Source of the DNA: Caldalkalibacillus thermarum
GTDB lineage: Bacteria > Bacillota > Bacilli > Caldalkalibacillales > Caldalkalibacillaceae
Reading direction: 5' to 3'
Length of the DNA: 64,000 nt
Assembly: GCF_014644735.1 (NCBI RefSeq)
Contig: NZ_BMKZ01000005.1
Coordinates: forward strand, 1-64,000
Shown here: piece by piece, positions 37,330 through 47,659 of the stretch
How positions within the stretch are numbered: position 1 is the first letter of the stretch
How the letters are laid out: the number at the start of each line of letters is the position of its first letter
Translations under genes and position numbers: made by a program
Notes under the pieces: generated by a model
The model's database searches: none
Seen by the model: only the letters and a program-made list of their open reading frames with translations
Told to the model about the DNA's origin: nothing

Positions 37330-38340
37330 ATGAACGAATCGGAACTGAAACACTTCAAACAGTCTTTTTATAAGGGATATGGAAAAAGGATTAAAACGCT
37401 AGATGTGATTCGCCCTCACCATGTTTATGCGGCTGTTACAGATGCCGATTGTTTTGTGGTCAAGTTTTTCAGGGATGCCAACCTGTTAGGCTGGCAGCAC
37501 CGCTGTATACAGCAGTTGTTGGACAAGGAAACAAGGGGTGTTGTGCCTTTTCTGCCCAATAAACATCGTTCTGTGATTAACGAATTCGAGGGGCGCATGT
37601 ACGGTGTGATGCCCTTCATACCGGGTAAATCCATCGATCTCAATCACGCCTCCCATGTGCAAAACAGTCTCAGGTTGCTCGCTTATTTTCACCGGCAAGG
37701 CGGGGGAATATTTGGACGCCAACCCGCCGTTCCGGTTCAATCAAAACTCTATGCCGATTGGCACGAACGTTATGTTCAGTTTAAGCACTCATTTCGAGAT
37801 TTACCGCGGAGGAAAAACCAGGATGGTCTGTTGCAGGTGGTTAGCCGTATGGCAGGTGAAGCCTTGGAGTGGGCGGAACGCACCCTTGATGCGTTTCCGC
37901 AAGCTTATATGCTTTATTTAGAAGAAGAGGCCCAATGGGAACGGCAAATCGCCCATCTGGATATTGCCCCGCACAATTTTTTAGTGATTGATGATCGTTA
38001 TTTTTATGTGATTGATTATGACCGGGTGGCTTACGCCCCTCCCCTTGTGGATGTGGTCCAATTTTTTAACATGGTTTTGCCCTCTGCCAGATGGGAGTAT
38101 GATGCAGTGAAACAACTGTTATCCCATTACGAACATGTTTTTCCGGTGCCGAAAGAGCAAAAACGCCTGGTTTTCTTGCTTCTTGTTTTTCCCCATGATG
38201 TATTCAGAAAGTGGCTTGGTGTTTGGCGCCGGGAGGCCAACTTCCATCCGCAACAGGTGTACCGCTATTTTCAGGAGCTGGAACAAAACTGGGACCGCCG
38301 CAGAACATTTGTCCAACGTTGTCTGGCTATGGTAAAATAA
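37330..38340 (+). CDS. CotS/YutH family spore coat protein
   Basis: A 336-residue protein of the CotS family with an aminoglycoside-phosphotransferase-like fold. The catalytic-loop equivalent is AHLDIAPHNFLVID near 212, which keeps the Asp and Asn of true kinases. It is followed by VIDYDRVAYAPPLVDVVQF near 229 with the DxD-like metal region. It therefore looks more intact than the two copies near 12 kb. It lies after the safA terminator; GGGAGGGTG precedes the ATG at 37330. Substrate is unknown, and a coat role is inferred from family and neighbours. Confidence 0.75.
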   Translation: MNESELKHFKQSFYKGYGKRIKTLDVIRPHHVYAAVTDADCFVVKFFRDANLLGWQHRCIQQLLDKETRGVVPFLPNKHRSVINEFEGRMYGVMPFIPGKSIDLNHASHVQNSLRLLAYFHRQGGGIFGRQPAVPVQSKLYADWHERYVQFKHSFRDLPRRKNQDGLLQVVSRMAGEALEWAERTLDAFPQAYMLYLEEEAQWERQIAHLDIAPHNFLVIDDRYFYVIDYDRVAYAPPLVDVVQFFNMVLPSARWEYDAVKQLLSHYEHVFPVPKEQKRLVFLLLVFPHDVFRKWLGVWRREANFHPQQVYRYFQELEQNWDRRRTFVQRCLAMVK

Positions 38341-38391
38341 AGTAAACCAAAACGAGAATTAAATGAATATGAGACCAAAGGGGTATTATGA

Positions 38392-39138
38392 ATGTTGGAC
38401 AAGAAAATCGAGTTTACCGTGGACTGGTTAAAAGCGCTGGCCAAAAACGCCGGAGCGACCGGCCTGTTGGTGGGCGTAAGTGGAGGCGTTGATTCTGCTT
38501 TAACCGCCTTTTTGATTAAAAAAGCTTTTCCCGATCACTCTTTAGGGGTTATTTTACCCTGTGACAGCAACCCTCAAGACCGTGAAGATGCCTTAACCGT
38601 GGTGAAGGCAGCTAAGTTGAAACATGTGGAAATCGACTTGACGCCCACCTTTCGGACATTGTCCCAAACCGTTAAGCAGGAGCTTGAAAACCAAGGTGAA
38701 TGGAACGGGGAAAAGGAGCGGTTAAGCCTGGCCAATTTGAAAGCGCGGTTGCGCATGAGCACGTTGTATCTTTTGGCCCAGAATTATAACTATTTAGTTG
38801 TGGGAACAGATAATGCAGCAGAGTGGCACCTGGGATATTTTACTAAATACGGTGACGGCGGTGTGGACTGTGTGCCCCTGGCCAACTTAACCAAAGGAGA
38901 AGTGCGGCGTTGGGCCGCCTATGTTGGGGTTCCGGAACACATTATTAATAAAGCGCCTACTGCCGGGTTGTGGCCGGGGCAAACGGATGAAGAGGAAATG
39001 GGGACCACCTATGAGATGGTGGACCGTTACTTAGAGGGCAAGGAAATTCCGGAAAAAGACCGCCAGATGATTGAGCGCCTGCATAAGCGCTCAGCCCATA
39101 AGCGGCAGATGCCTCCCAAACCGCCTGTTTTCAAATAG
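38392..39138 (+). CDS. nadE: Ammonia-dependent NAD synthetase
   Basis: Amidates deamido-NAD to NAD using ATP and ammonia. The 248-residue product has the N-type ATP pyrophosphatase P-loop VGVSGGVDSALT near residue 27, GTDNAAEWHLGYFTKYGDGG near 135-155, and LANLTKGEVRR near 163. No glutaminase domain is fused, so ammonia is the expected nitrogen donor. AAAGGGG lies before the ATG. Its place between a coat gene and a CoxA-like gene is not the B. subtilis one. Confidence 0.94.
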   Translation: MLDKKIEFTVDWLKALAKNAGATGLLVGVSGGVDSALTAFLIKKAFPDHSLGVILPCDSNPQDREDALTVVKAAKLKHVEIDLTPTFRTLSQTVKQELENQGEWNGEKERLSLANLKARLRMSTLYLLAQNYNYLVVGTDNAAEWHLGYFTKYGDGGVDCVPLANLTKGEVRRWAAYVGVPEHIINKAPTAGLWPGQTDEEEMGTTYEMVDRYLEGKEIPEKDRQMIERLHKRSAHKRQMPPKPPVFK

Positions 39139-39201
39139 GCAGATCTTTTGGGCAAAGGATCTAACATCATTTCATAAAAAAGGTTAATCTTAACGGGACT
39201 A

Positions 39202-39247
39202 AAAGCACCTCTTGCTCCCCATGATAAAGGGTGAAGGAGGTGCTTTC
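39202..39247 (+). promoter_or_regulatory. Hairpin sequestering the coxA-like ribosome binding site
   Basis: AAAGCACCTC at 39202-39211 pairs with GAGGTGCTTT at 39238-39247, and inner CCC/GGG pairing is possible. The 3' arm contains the GGAGG ribosome binding site of the gene starting at 39250, so folding would block translation or, with the short TTTCT run, stop transcription. Confidence 0.5.
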
Positions 39248-39249
39248 TA

Positions 39250-39993
39250 ATGAAAAAATTAGCCCTAGGTTTAACCATGGCCTTGACCATTTCAGCAGCT
39301 GTTGCCTGCGCGCCAGCCGACGACGATATGAGTTATGAAGGCTACCGTGTTCCTGACCGTCAAGAAGCGAGGCAGGATGTCCGTGGTTTTGATGCCAACC
39401 GGCAAGATATGTGGGGCGGTTTTACCCGTAACCGTCAATTTGGCCGCTATGATGATACAGGCCTGAGAGGGTTAAGACAATATCACCGCTATGGTGAGCG
39501 CGGCATGTTTGAACGGTATGGTGATCCCCTAGGTCCGCGTGATCGTACCCTTGGCTATGATTGGATGAGGGGAGATCTCAGACTGAGGGATCGTGATGGT
39601 GTCACCGACATAGGCGGCCCAACCGGCGTTGGACGGACCGACCGCTTTGCCCATCCTGATTTGCGCTTAGCACAGCGTTTGGCTGACCGTTGTCAAAATA
39701 TCCAGGGCGTGCGCAATGCTGAAGTCATCGTATATGAAGATGACGTCATTGTTGGCGTGCAGCCTGAACGGGGTCAAAACGAACAGGAGCTTGAGTCCCG
39801 CGTTGAGTCGGTTTTAAGGGATCAAGTCAGAGGAAAAGAGATCCATATCATCACGGATCGTGACCAGTTTAACCGGTTGGGTGAAATTAATCGCGCTCTG
39901 CGTGATGGACAGCCTATTGGCAACTTTGTCCGCGATCTTGGTGACATGATTCAAGATGTCGGGCGTGCTGTCACCGAACCTTTCAGACGATAA
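39250..39993 (+). CDS. coxA: YhcN/YlaJ family sporulation lipoprotein, CoxA-like
   Basis: A 247-residue predicted lipoprotein. The signal peptide MKKLALGLTMALTISAAVACA carries a lipobox-like AVAC with the acylated Cys near residue 20. Residues 25-130 are rich in Arg, Asp, Gly and Tyr in short repeats. The C-terminal YhcN/YlaJ domain (about 135-215) contains RLADRCQNIQGVRNAEVIVY. In B. subtilis coxA (yrbB) lies between safA and yebC and encodes a spore cortex protein. The same flanks, apart from two inserted genes, support this call. Confidence 0.8.
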   Translation: MKKLALGLTMALTISAAVACAPADDDMSYEGYRVPDRQEARQDVRGFDANRQDMWGGFTRNRQFGRYDDTGLRGLRQYHRYGERGMFERYGDPLGPRDRTLGYDWMRGDLRLRDRDGVTDIGGPTGVGRTDRFAHPDLRLAQRLADRCQNIQGVRNAEVIVYEDDVIVGVQPERGQNEQELESRVESVLRDQVRGKEIHIITDRDQFNRLGEINRALRDGQPIGNFVRDLGDMIQDVGRAVTEPFRR

Positions 39994-40014
39994 CCTCCTT
40001 TGTAAGGATGAGTG

Positions 40015-40046
40015 AGGAGCAGGTGATGTTTACCTGCTCTTTTTTG
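40015..40046 (+). terminator. Rho-independent terminator after the coxA-like gene
   Basis: GAGCAGGT and ACCTGCTC form an eight-base-pair stem with a seven-base loop, followed by a run of six T. Confidence 0.85.
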
Positions 40047-40168
40047 CGTGTCCCATGAACAACAGCCAGTAAACGAAGGGCAAGCGGTTATAAAGAGAGG
40101 GAGAGTTGCAAAAGATGGCTGCACGATTTAAATTATAAGAGAATCTATGGACGACGGAGGGAAGGTTT

Positions 40169-40894
40169 ATGGCTGGACATTCCAAATGGAAAAATATACA
40201 GCATCGTAAAGAAAGACAGGATGCAAAACGAGCCAAAATTTTCACCAAAATTTCAAAGGAAATTTATGCTGCGGTGAAAAACGGGGGACCGGACCCCGAT
40301 CAAAATCCCCGCTTGCGCATGGCATTGCACAAAGCAAAGCAGGCCAACATGCCTAACGATAATATTCAGCGCACGATTAAGAAAGCAACGGGGGACGTTG
40401 AAGGGCTTACTTATGAGGAGATTGTTTATGAAGGATATGGTCCCCATGGTGTGGCCATCATGGTTGACGTGTTAACGGACAACCGTAACCGCTCGGCTGC
40501 AGAGGTGCGCCATTTGTTCAACAAGCATGGCGGCAACCTGGGTGAAAGCGGGTGTGTGGCCTATTTGTTCGAGCGCAAAGGGCTGATTGTTGTGGATAAA
40601 GAAGCGGCTCCCCTTGGAGAAGATGACCTGATGCTTTTGGCGATTGAAGCCGGCGCGGAAGATCTGCGGGTGGAAGACGATGCTTATGAAGTGGTGACAG
40701 CACCAGGCGATTATGAAACGGTAAAGCAGGCTTTGGAAACGAAACAAATTCCGCTTGCTGAAACACAGATCACCATGCTGCCGACGACCACTGTCCAACT
40801 GAATGATGAGCAAAAAGAGCAGGTCATGAAGTTAATTGACGCCTTGGAAGACAGTGATGATGTGCAAAACGTATATACCAATGTAGACTGGTAG
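40169..40894 (+). CDS. yebC: YebC/PmpR/TACO1 family protein
   Basis: A 241-residue protein beginning MAGHSKWKNIQHRKERQDAK, the family signature, with three alpha/beta domains. YebC-type proteins have been reported as transcriptional regulators and, more recently, as helpers of translation through difficult proline stretches. The exact role here cannot be read from sequence. GGAGGGAAGG precedes the ATG. It sits before bofC as yrbC does in B. subtilis. Confidence 0.95.
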   Translation: MAGHSKWKNIQHRKERQDAKRAKIFTKISKEIYAAVKNGGPDPDQNPRLRMALHKAKQANMPNDNIQRTIKKATGDVEGLTYEEIVYEGYGPHGVAIMVDVLTDNRNRSAAEVRHLFNKHGGNLGESGCVAYLFERKGLIVVDKEAAPLGEDDLMLLAIEAGAEDLRVEDDAYEVVTAPGDYETVKQALETKQIPLAETQITMLPTTTVQLNDEQKEQVMKLIDALEDSDDVQNVYTNVDW

Positions 40895-40976
40895 CCAAGT
40901 CCGACTGGAGCATGTATACCCCTTGGCCAAGCTGGAGATAATGAGAAAAAACCAGTTGACAAAGGGGTTTTTTTCA

Positions 40977-41372
40977 ATGTCCATCTGGAGAAAACTGAAG
41001 AGGTTGTTACGCAGCAGAAAAGGCCTTATTGCTCTTGCCGCCATTCTCCTTTGTTTAACGGTCTATGCAGTCATGTTAACCGGGACTGATGATGAAACCC
41101 AGCAAGTGATGTCTAACAACGAAACCCTGGAGGTCATCTCTTATGAACAGCTCTTTTTCGGCTTATCCGAAGAGGGCGTGTTAACCTTGTACCATGGTCC
41201 CCCGGAAGAGAACCAGGTTATTGAAACTTTCTTTCACATTGACACAGAGTTGTTAAAATCGGAATTGCCTGAGTCTGAACTACAAAAATTGAAGACAGGC
41301 ATCCGGGTCTATAACGCAGAGGATTACGAAGCGGTGCTTGCCACCTTTAAACCCTTTGCTGCAGAGTATTAA
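40977..41372 (+). CDS. bofC: BofC-like protein, short form
   Basis: B. subtilis BofC is a secreted forespore protein that restrains SpoIVB signalling to the pro-sigma-K checkpoint. This product (about 131 residues) has a basic start, one membrane or signal segment (about 17-35), and a C-terminal domain. The stretch FGLSEEGVLTLYHGPPEENQ followed by IETFFHIDTELL lines up with the second BofC domain. The first BofC domain is absent, so it is shorter than the roughly 170 residues of the B. subtilis protein. AAAGGGG supports ATG 40977; another ATG at 40941 is in frame. Position between yebC and ruv supports the call. Confidence 0.75.
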   Translation: MSIWRKLKRLLRSRKGLIALAAILLCLTVYAVMLTGTDDETQQVMSNNETLEVISYEQLFFGLSEEGVLTLYHGPPEENQVIETFFHIDTELLKSELPESELQKLKTGIRVYNAEDYEAVLATFKPFAAEY

Positions 41373-41391
41373 TTCACTCTGTGGCTTTTTT
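41360..41391 (+). terminator. Probable terminator after bofC
   Basis: CAGAGT and ACTCTG pair across an eight-base loop, with a T run shortly after. The 5' arm lies within the last codons of bofC. Confidence 0.45.
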
Positions 41392-41405
41392 GCTTGGGCA
41401 AAATA

Positions 41406-41414
41406 TGGTACAAT
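41406..41414 (+). promoter_or_regulatory. Extended -10 promoter of ruvCAB
   Basis: TGGTACAAT is an extended -10 sequence about 90 bases before ruvC, just after the bofC terminator. No well-spaced -35 is evident, and I saw no clear LexA box (GAAC-N4-GTTC). Confidence 0.4.
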
Positions 41415-41505
41415 ACTGAAGATGTATGGAATATATGTTCGTCAACGGACATAGAGAACTGATGCAAGCTGTTGATGACTATGCAGGGATATGGGAGGAA
41501 ACGGA

Positions 41506-42012
41506 TTGATTATCATGGGAATCGACCCGGGGATTGCCATCGTGGGCTATGCGGTTGTCAAAAAAGAGGGCAGGCAGCTTAAAGCGCTGGACTTTGGCAC
41601 AATTACAACCAAGCCTGACTTAACCACGCCGGCGCGCCTGAAAAAAATCTATGACGGCCTGACCTCCCTATTGGCCGATTTTCAGCCTGAGGTGCTGGTC
41701 ATCGAGAAGTTGTTTTTTAACCGTAATGTCACCACCGCTTTTACGGTCGGACAGGCCAGAGGGGTGATGCTTTTGGCTGCTGAAGAGGCCGGTGTACCGG
41801 TTGAAGAATATACGCCGCTTCAGGTCAAACAAGCGGTGGTCGGCTATGGGGTGGCCGAGAAGAGGCAGGTTCAGGAAATGGTTAAAATGTTGCTGGGGCT
41901 CAGCCAGCGTCCCCAACCTGACGATGCAGCTGATGCCTTGGCTGTGGCCATTTGCCATGCCCATTCGGCCCAGTTGAGCGGGCAACTGCTCAAAAAGGGG
42001 CTGAAATTATGA
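41506..42012 (+). CDS. ruvC: Holliday junction resolvase RuvC
   Basis: Endonuclease that cleaves four-way junctions symmetrically. The product (about 168 residues) has all four acidic catalytic residues of the family: Asp in MGIDPGIAIVGYA, Glu in VIEKLFF near 66, and two Asp in PDDAADALAVAICH near 138-141. A TTG start at 41506 is chosen since GGGAGG at 41493-41498 fits it; ATG at 41515 is the alternative. It overlaps ruvA by four bases. B. subtilis lacks ruvC and uses RecU, so this gene is notable. Confidence 0.94.
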   Translation: MIIMGIDPGIAIVGYAVVKKEGRQLKALDFGTITTKPDLTTPARLKKIYDGLTSLLADFQPEVLVIEKLFFNRNVTTAFTVGQARGVMLLAAEEAGVPVEEYTPLQVKQAVVGYGVAEKRQVQEMVKMLLGLSQRPQPDDAADALAVAICHAHSAQLSGQLLKKGLKL

Positions 42013-42644
42013 TCGATTATATTCAAGGCAAGCTGACCCATGTGGATGTTCACTTTATTGTGGTCGAGACAGGGGGAATCGGCTATCAGGTCATCACCGG
42101 CAACCCTTTTCAGTATCGCCGGCATGAAGGAGAAGACGTACGCATCTATACCTACCAGTATGTCAGGGAGGATGCGCTTGCCCTGTATGGCTTCAGGACA
42201 CGCCAGGAACGCACCCTGTTTGAAAAGCTGTTGCAAGTGTCCGGTGTGGGTCCCAAAGCTGCTCTGGCCCTTGTAGCGACGGCCAGCCCGGCACAAATCG
42301 CATGGGCCATCCAAAATGAGGATTTGGCCTTTTTAACCAAGTTTCCTGGGATTGGTAAAAAAACAGCCCAGCGGTTGATTGTCGATTTGAAAGATAAAGT
42401 GGATGAGTTTGTGACCCGTGAAAATGTGACGGCAGACCACCTCCAGCCAAACCAACACAGCAGGCCTGAACGGGGGCACACAGAACAAAACACAGTGTTG
42501 GAGGAAACGCTGGCCGCTTTACAAGCGCTTGGTTATGGAGAAAGTGAGGTCAGACGGATACTTCCTGAACTGAAGCAGCATGCCGAAGCAGGTGAACCCA
42601 CAGAAGCGGTGATTAAACGCGGCCTGAAATTGCTGATGGACTAA
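42009..42644 (+). CDS. ruvA: Holliday junction branch migration protein RuvA
   Basis: Binds Holliday junctions as a tetramer and loads RuvB. The 211-residue product has an N-terminal OB-fold (about 1-62, YIQGKLTHVDVHFIVVETGG), helix-hairpin-helix motifs (LLQVSGVGPKAALAL near 75 and LTKFPGIGKKTAQRLI near 110), and a mobile C-terminal domain (about 160-211) that contacts RuvB. The ATG overlaps the ruvC stop (ATGA). Confidence 0.97.
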   Translation: MIDYIQGKLTHVDVHFIVVETGGIGYQVITGNPFQYRRHEGEDVRIYTYQYVREDALALYGFRTRQERTLFEKLLQVSGVGPKAALALVATASPAQIAWAIQNEDLAFLTKFPGIGKKTAQRLIVDLKDKVDEFVTRENVTADHLQPNQHSRPERGHTEQNTVLEETLAALQALGYGESEVRRILPELKQHAEAGEPTEAVIKRGLKLLMD

Positions 42645-42681
42645 CCTCTAGGTGCTAATTTTTTTATGGGAGTTGGGTGGA

Positions 42682-43683
42682 ATGGAGGAGCGGATCATAA
42701 CCTCCCATATGACCGAACAAGATCAAGAAGTGGAATTTAGTTTACGTCCCCGAAATTTGCAAGAATACATCGGCCAGACCCAAGTGAAGGAAAACCTGAA
42801 AGTGTTTATTGAAGCGGCCAAAATGCGCAAAGAGGCTTTGGACCATGTGTTGTTATATGGGCCGCCGGGATTGGGCAAAACAACCCTGTGCCATATTATT
42901 GCCAACGAATTGGGCGTCAAACTGTACACCACATCAGGGCCGGCAATTGAGCGGGCTGGTGATTTGGCCGCCATTCTCACCAATTTGGAGCAAGGGGATG
43001 TGCTGTTTATTGATGAAATTCACCGTTTGCACCGCAGTGTGGAAGAGATCCTGTACCCGGCCATGGAAGATTATTGCTTGGACATCATGATAGGCAAAGG
43101 GCCCAGTGCCCGTTCAGTCAGGCTTGATCTTCCCCCGTTTACCCTGGTGGGGGCGACAACAAGGGCAGGACAGCTCTCCTCTCCGTTGCGCGACCGGTTT
43201 GGGGTGGTGAGCCGGCTCCAATATTATTCGGTGGATGAATTGAGCTTGATAATCACCCGTGCCGCTGATCTTTTACAGGTAGAGATCCGCGGCAATGCCG
43301 CCCGGGAGATTGCCCGCCGTTCCCGGGGCACTCCCCGTATTGCCAACCGTTTGCTGAAACGGATCCGTGATTTTGCCCAGGTGATGGGTGATGGCGTGAT
43401 CACCGAAGAGGTGACCCTTAGCGCCTTGGAAAAGTTGCAAGTGGATGCTTATGGTTTAGACCATATTGACCACCAGTATTTACAAGTGATTATCCACCAT
43501 TTTAAAGGGGGCCCGGTGGGGGTGGAAACTATTGCGGCCATGATTGGGGAAGAAGTGGACACCATAGAAGATGTGTATGAGCCGTATTTGATGCAGATCG
43601 GGTTTTTGCAGCGCACCCCCCGGGGACGGATTGTCACGCCCCGTGCTTATGAGCACTTTAATCTGGAGCCCCCTGAACGATGA
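42682..43683 (+). CDS. ruvB: Holliday junction branch migration ATPase RuvB
   Basis: AAA+ motor driving branch migration. The 333-residue product has Walker [14 protein letters not shown] near 58, Walker [13 protein letters not shown] near 108, sensor 1 [18 protein letters not shown] near 155, and a C-terminal winged helix (about 260-330). ATG at 42682 gives the family N-terminus; the frame is open upstream to 42652. The frame of queA opens inside the end of ruvB, but its start lies after the ruvB stop. Confidence 0.97.
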   Translation: MEERIITSHMTEQDQEVEFSLRPRNLQEYIGQTQVKENLKVFIEAAKMRKEALDHVLLYGPPGLGKTTLCHIIANELGVKLYTTSGPAIERAGDLAAILTNLEQGDVLFIDEIHRLHRSVEEILYPAMEDYCLDIMIGKGPSARSVRLDLPPFTLVGATTRAGQLSSPLRDRFGVVSRLQYYSVDELSLIITRAADLLQVEIRGNAAREIARRSRGTPRIANRLLKRIRDFAQVMGDGVITEEVTLSALEKLQVDAYGLDHIDHQYLQVIIHHFKGGPVGVETIAAMIGEEVDTIEDVYEPYLMQIGFLQRTPRGRIVTPRAYEHFNLEPPER

Positions 43684-43720
43684 GCGCAAGATAGGAAGCG
43701 CTGGGAAAGGAGTATGCACC

Positions 43721-45951
<2,231 letters not shown>

Positions 45952-46062
45952 AAAAAGGCCTCTTGTCCCCTGCCAGCCGTTGTGGAAGACCGGTCTTGTC
46001 TGGCCTCTCGAGTTCTTATACAATAGAGAGCATAACGAAACAGATCATTGAAAGGAGTGAGT

Positions 46063-46335
46063 ATGATGCAAGAATTGATGGGCTTTTTGTTGCCACTGGC
46101 CTTAATGTTTGCGATTTTTTATTTTCTCTTGATCCGGCCGCAGCAAAAGCGCCAGCGGGAGCGTAATCAGATGCTGGCCAATTTGCAACGGGGAGACAAG
46201 GTGATCACCATCGGTGGCTTGCACGGTACCATTGTGGATTTGACTGAAGAAAAAGTGATCCTCAAAGTGGCCGACAATGTGCGTTTGACATTTGAGCGCA
46301 GCGCTGTCAATGCGGTGGTCAATGATGACAAGTAA
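46063..46335 (+). CDS. yajC: Preprotein translocase subunit YajC
   Basis: Accessory membrane subunit of the SecDF-YajC complex. The 90-residue product has one N-terminal membrane segment (about 5-25, LLPLALMFAIFYFLLIRPQQKR) and a cytoplasmic beta domain with GDKVITIGGLHGTI near 47. AAAGGAGTGAG precedes tandem ATG codons at 46063 and 46066. It follows tgt as in B. subtilis (yrbF); secD and secF lie about 4 kb further on. Confidence 0.93.
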   Translation: MMQELMGFLLPLALMFAIFYFLLIRPQQKRQRERNQMLANLQRGDKVITIGGLHGTIVDLTEEKVILKVADNVRLTFERSAVNAVVNDDK

Positions 46336-46358
46336 ACAGCATACATAAGTAAGTACAA

Positions 46359-46400
46359 ATCCCTCACCTGGGAAGGATCCATAGCAGGTGAGGGTTTTTT
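46359..46400 (+). terminator. Rho-independent terminator after yajC
   Basis: CCCTCACCTG at 46361-46370 and CAGGTGAGGG at 46385-46394 form a perfect ten-base-pair stem with a 14-base loop, followed by six T. It could also serve the convergent yrzE-like gene, as A residues flank the other side. Confidence 0.9.
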
Positions 46401-46418
46401 GCTGTACGGCCTTTTGGC

Positions 46419-46796
46419 TTATTTCCTTTGGGGGCTTAAATTCACCCCAATGATGCCTCCCAGCATGGCAATCAACAGAAAGCTGGAATACTGAAGCAAA
46501 GTATACACGCTTATTGGGGTCTCGTAGCCTAAATAAGACAGCAGCCAGGACAAGAGAATGAAACCCAGTCCAGTCAGTCCGCCGAAGTACCAGCCTTTCT
46601 GCCCGGATTGATAGCCTGCGATCAGGCCGCCGATCAACACGGTCACAAGTGTGGTTGGCATCAAAAACCATTGCAGTGTGGTTTCCGGAAGAGAGGTAAA
46701 GTGGAGCACAAGGGAAAAAATCAGGCTGAGGCTCAGCAGGATCACGATAATGGTTAACAAACCTGTCAACACGGGGCGCAGCGAAATATTTTCCAT
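46419..46796 (-). CDS. YrzE-like TIGR04086 family membrane protein
   Basis: A 125-residue membrane protein with four hydrophobic segments (about 8-30, 40-60, 65-85, 95-118), a spacing matching the YrzE/TIGR04086 family of Firmicutes membrane proteins with no known function. ATG at 46796 follows AAAGGAG at suitable spacing. The gene lies between yajC and a YrbG-like gene, as yrzE does in B. subtilis. It runs opposite to its neighbours. Confidence 0.75.
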   Translation of the reverse strand: MENISLRPVLTGLLTIIVILLSLSLIFSLVLHFTSLPETTLQWFLMPTTLVTVLIGGLIAGYQSGQKGWYFGGLTGLGFILLSWLLSYLGYETPISVYTLLQYSSFLLIAMLGGIIGVNLSPQRK

Positions 46797-46959
46797 ACAG
46801 AAAACTCCTTTCTGCAAGTCAGACTTCAGAACACAGGTTTTGGTACAAGATATTCACCTGTCCCACAATTTAGCACGGAAAAATTGAATTCAGAGTGAAA
46901 AACTAACGGGTAGAACAGGACGGACGCGAAGTCACGAGGTGTTGGTGGGAGGACTTCTT

Positions 46960-47652
46960 ATGGATTTGGTGGCACTGGTGCTGCGCACCCTTTTTGTCTA
47001 TTTCTTTATTCTGTTGGTCATGCGTATGATGGGCAAAAGAGAAATCGGCAAATTGTCGATCTTTGACCTGGTGGTATCGATTATGATCGCTGATCTGGCT
47101 GTGCTGGCGGTGGAACATTTTGATGTTCCCCTTTTTTTCAGTTTAGTTCCTATCGTGGTTCTGTTTCTGACCCAAATTGGCTTATCTTACATTTCATTGA
47201 AATCCAAAACAATCCGTGAAATTGTGGACGGTAAACCTTCCGTGCTGATAGAAAATGGGCAAATCCGGGAGGAAGAGATGAAAAAACAGCGGTATAACCT
47301 GAATGACTTGCTCATGCAACTGCGTGAAAAAAATATTTATTCCTTAAGCCAGGTGGAGTTTGCCATCCTTGAGCCTACAGGCAAACTCACGGTCATTCCG
47401 CGGGAAGAGGAAAAACAAGTGACAAAAAAGGATCTGAATTTGCCTGTGCGCAAAGTGGAGCGGCCTGTCATTTTAATTGAAGACGGGGAAGTCAATGAAG
47501 ACAACCTGAACAAAATTGGACGCAATGTGCTGTGGTTAAAACAACAAGTTAAAAAGCGAACCGGTATCTCCCGCCTTAAAGATGTTTCCTTCTGCAGCCT
47601 GGATACGGATGGTGTCTTGTATATCGACTTGAAAGATCAACGCAGAAAGTAA
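46960..47652 (+). CDS. DUF421 family membrane protein (YetF/YrbG-like)
   Basis: A 230-residue protein with three N-terminal membrane segments (about 1-80), the conserved RMMGKREIGKLSIFDLVVSI near 25-45, and two related cytoplasmic repeats containing KPSVLIENGQI and ERPVILIEDGEV. This is the DUF421/YetF architecture; B. subtilis YrbG and spore germination-related YetF-type proteins belong here, with no defined biochemical role. ATG at 46960 follows GGGAGGA. It converges with spoVB, only seven bases away. Confidence 0.82.
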   Translation: MDLVALVLRTLFVYFFILLVMRMMGKREIGKLSIFDLVVSIMIADLAVLAVEHFDVPLFFSLVPIVVLFLTQIGLSYISLKSKTIREIVDGKPSVLIENGQIREEEMKKQRYNLNDLLMQLREKNIYSLSQVEFAILEPTGKLTVIPREEEKQVTKKDLNLPVRKVERPVILIEDGEVNEDNLNKIGRNVLWLKQQVKKRTGISRLKDVSFCSLDTDGVLYIDLKDQRRK

Positions 47653-47659
47653 GCCTTGT

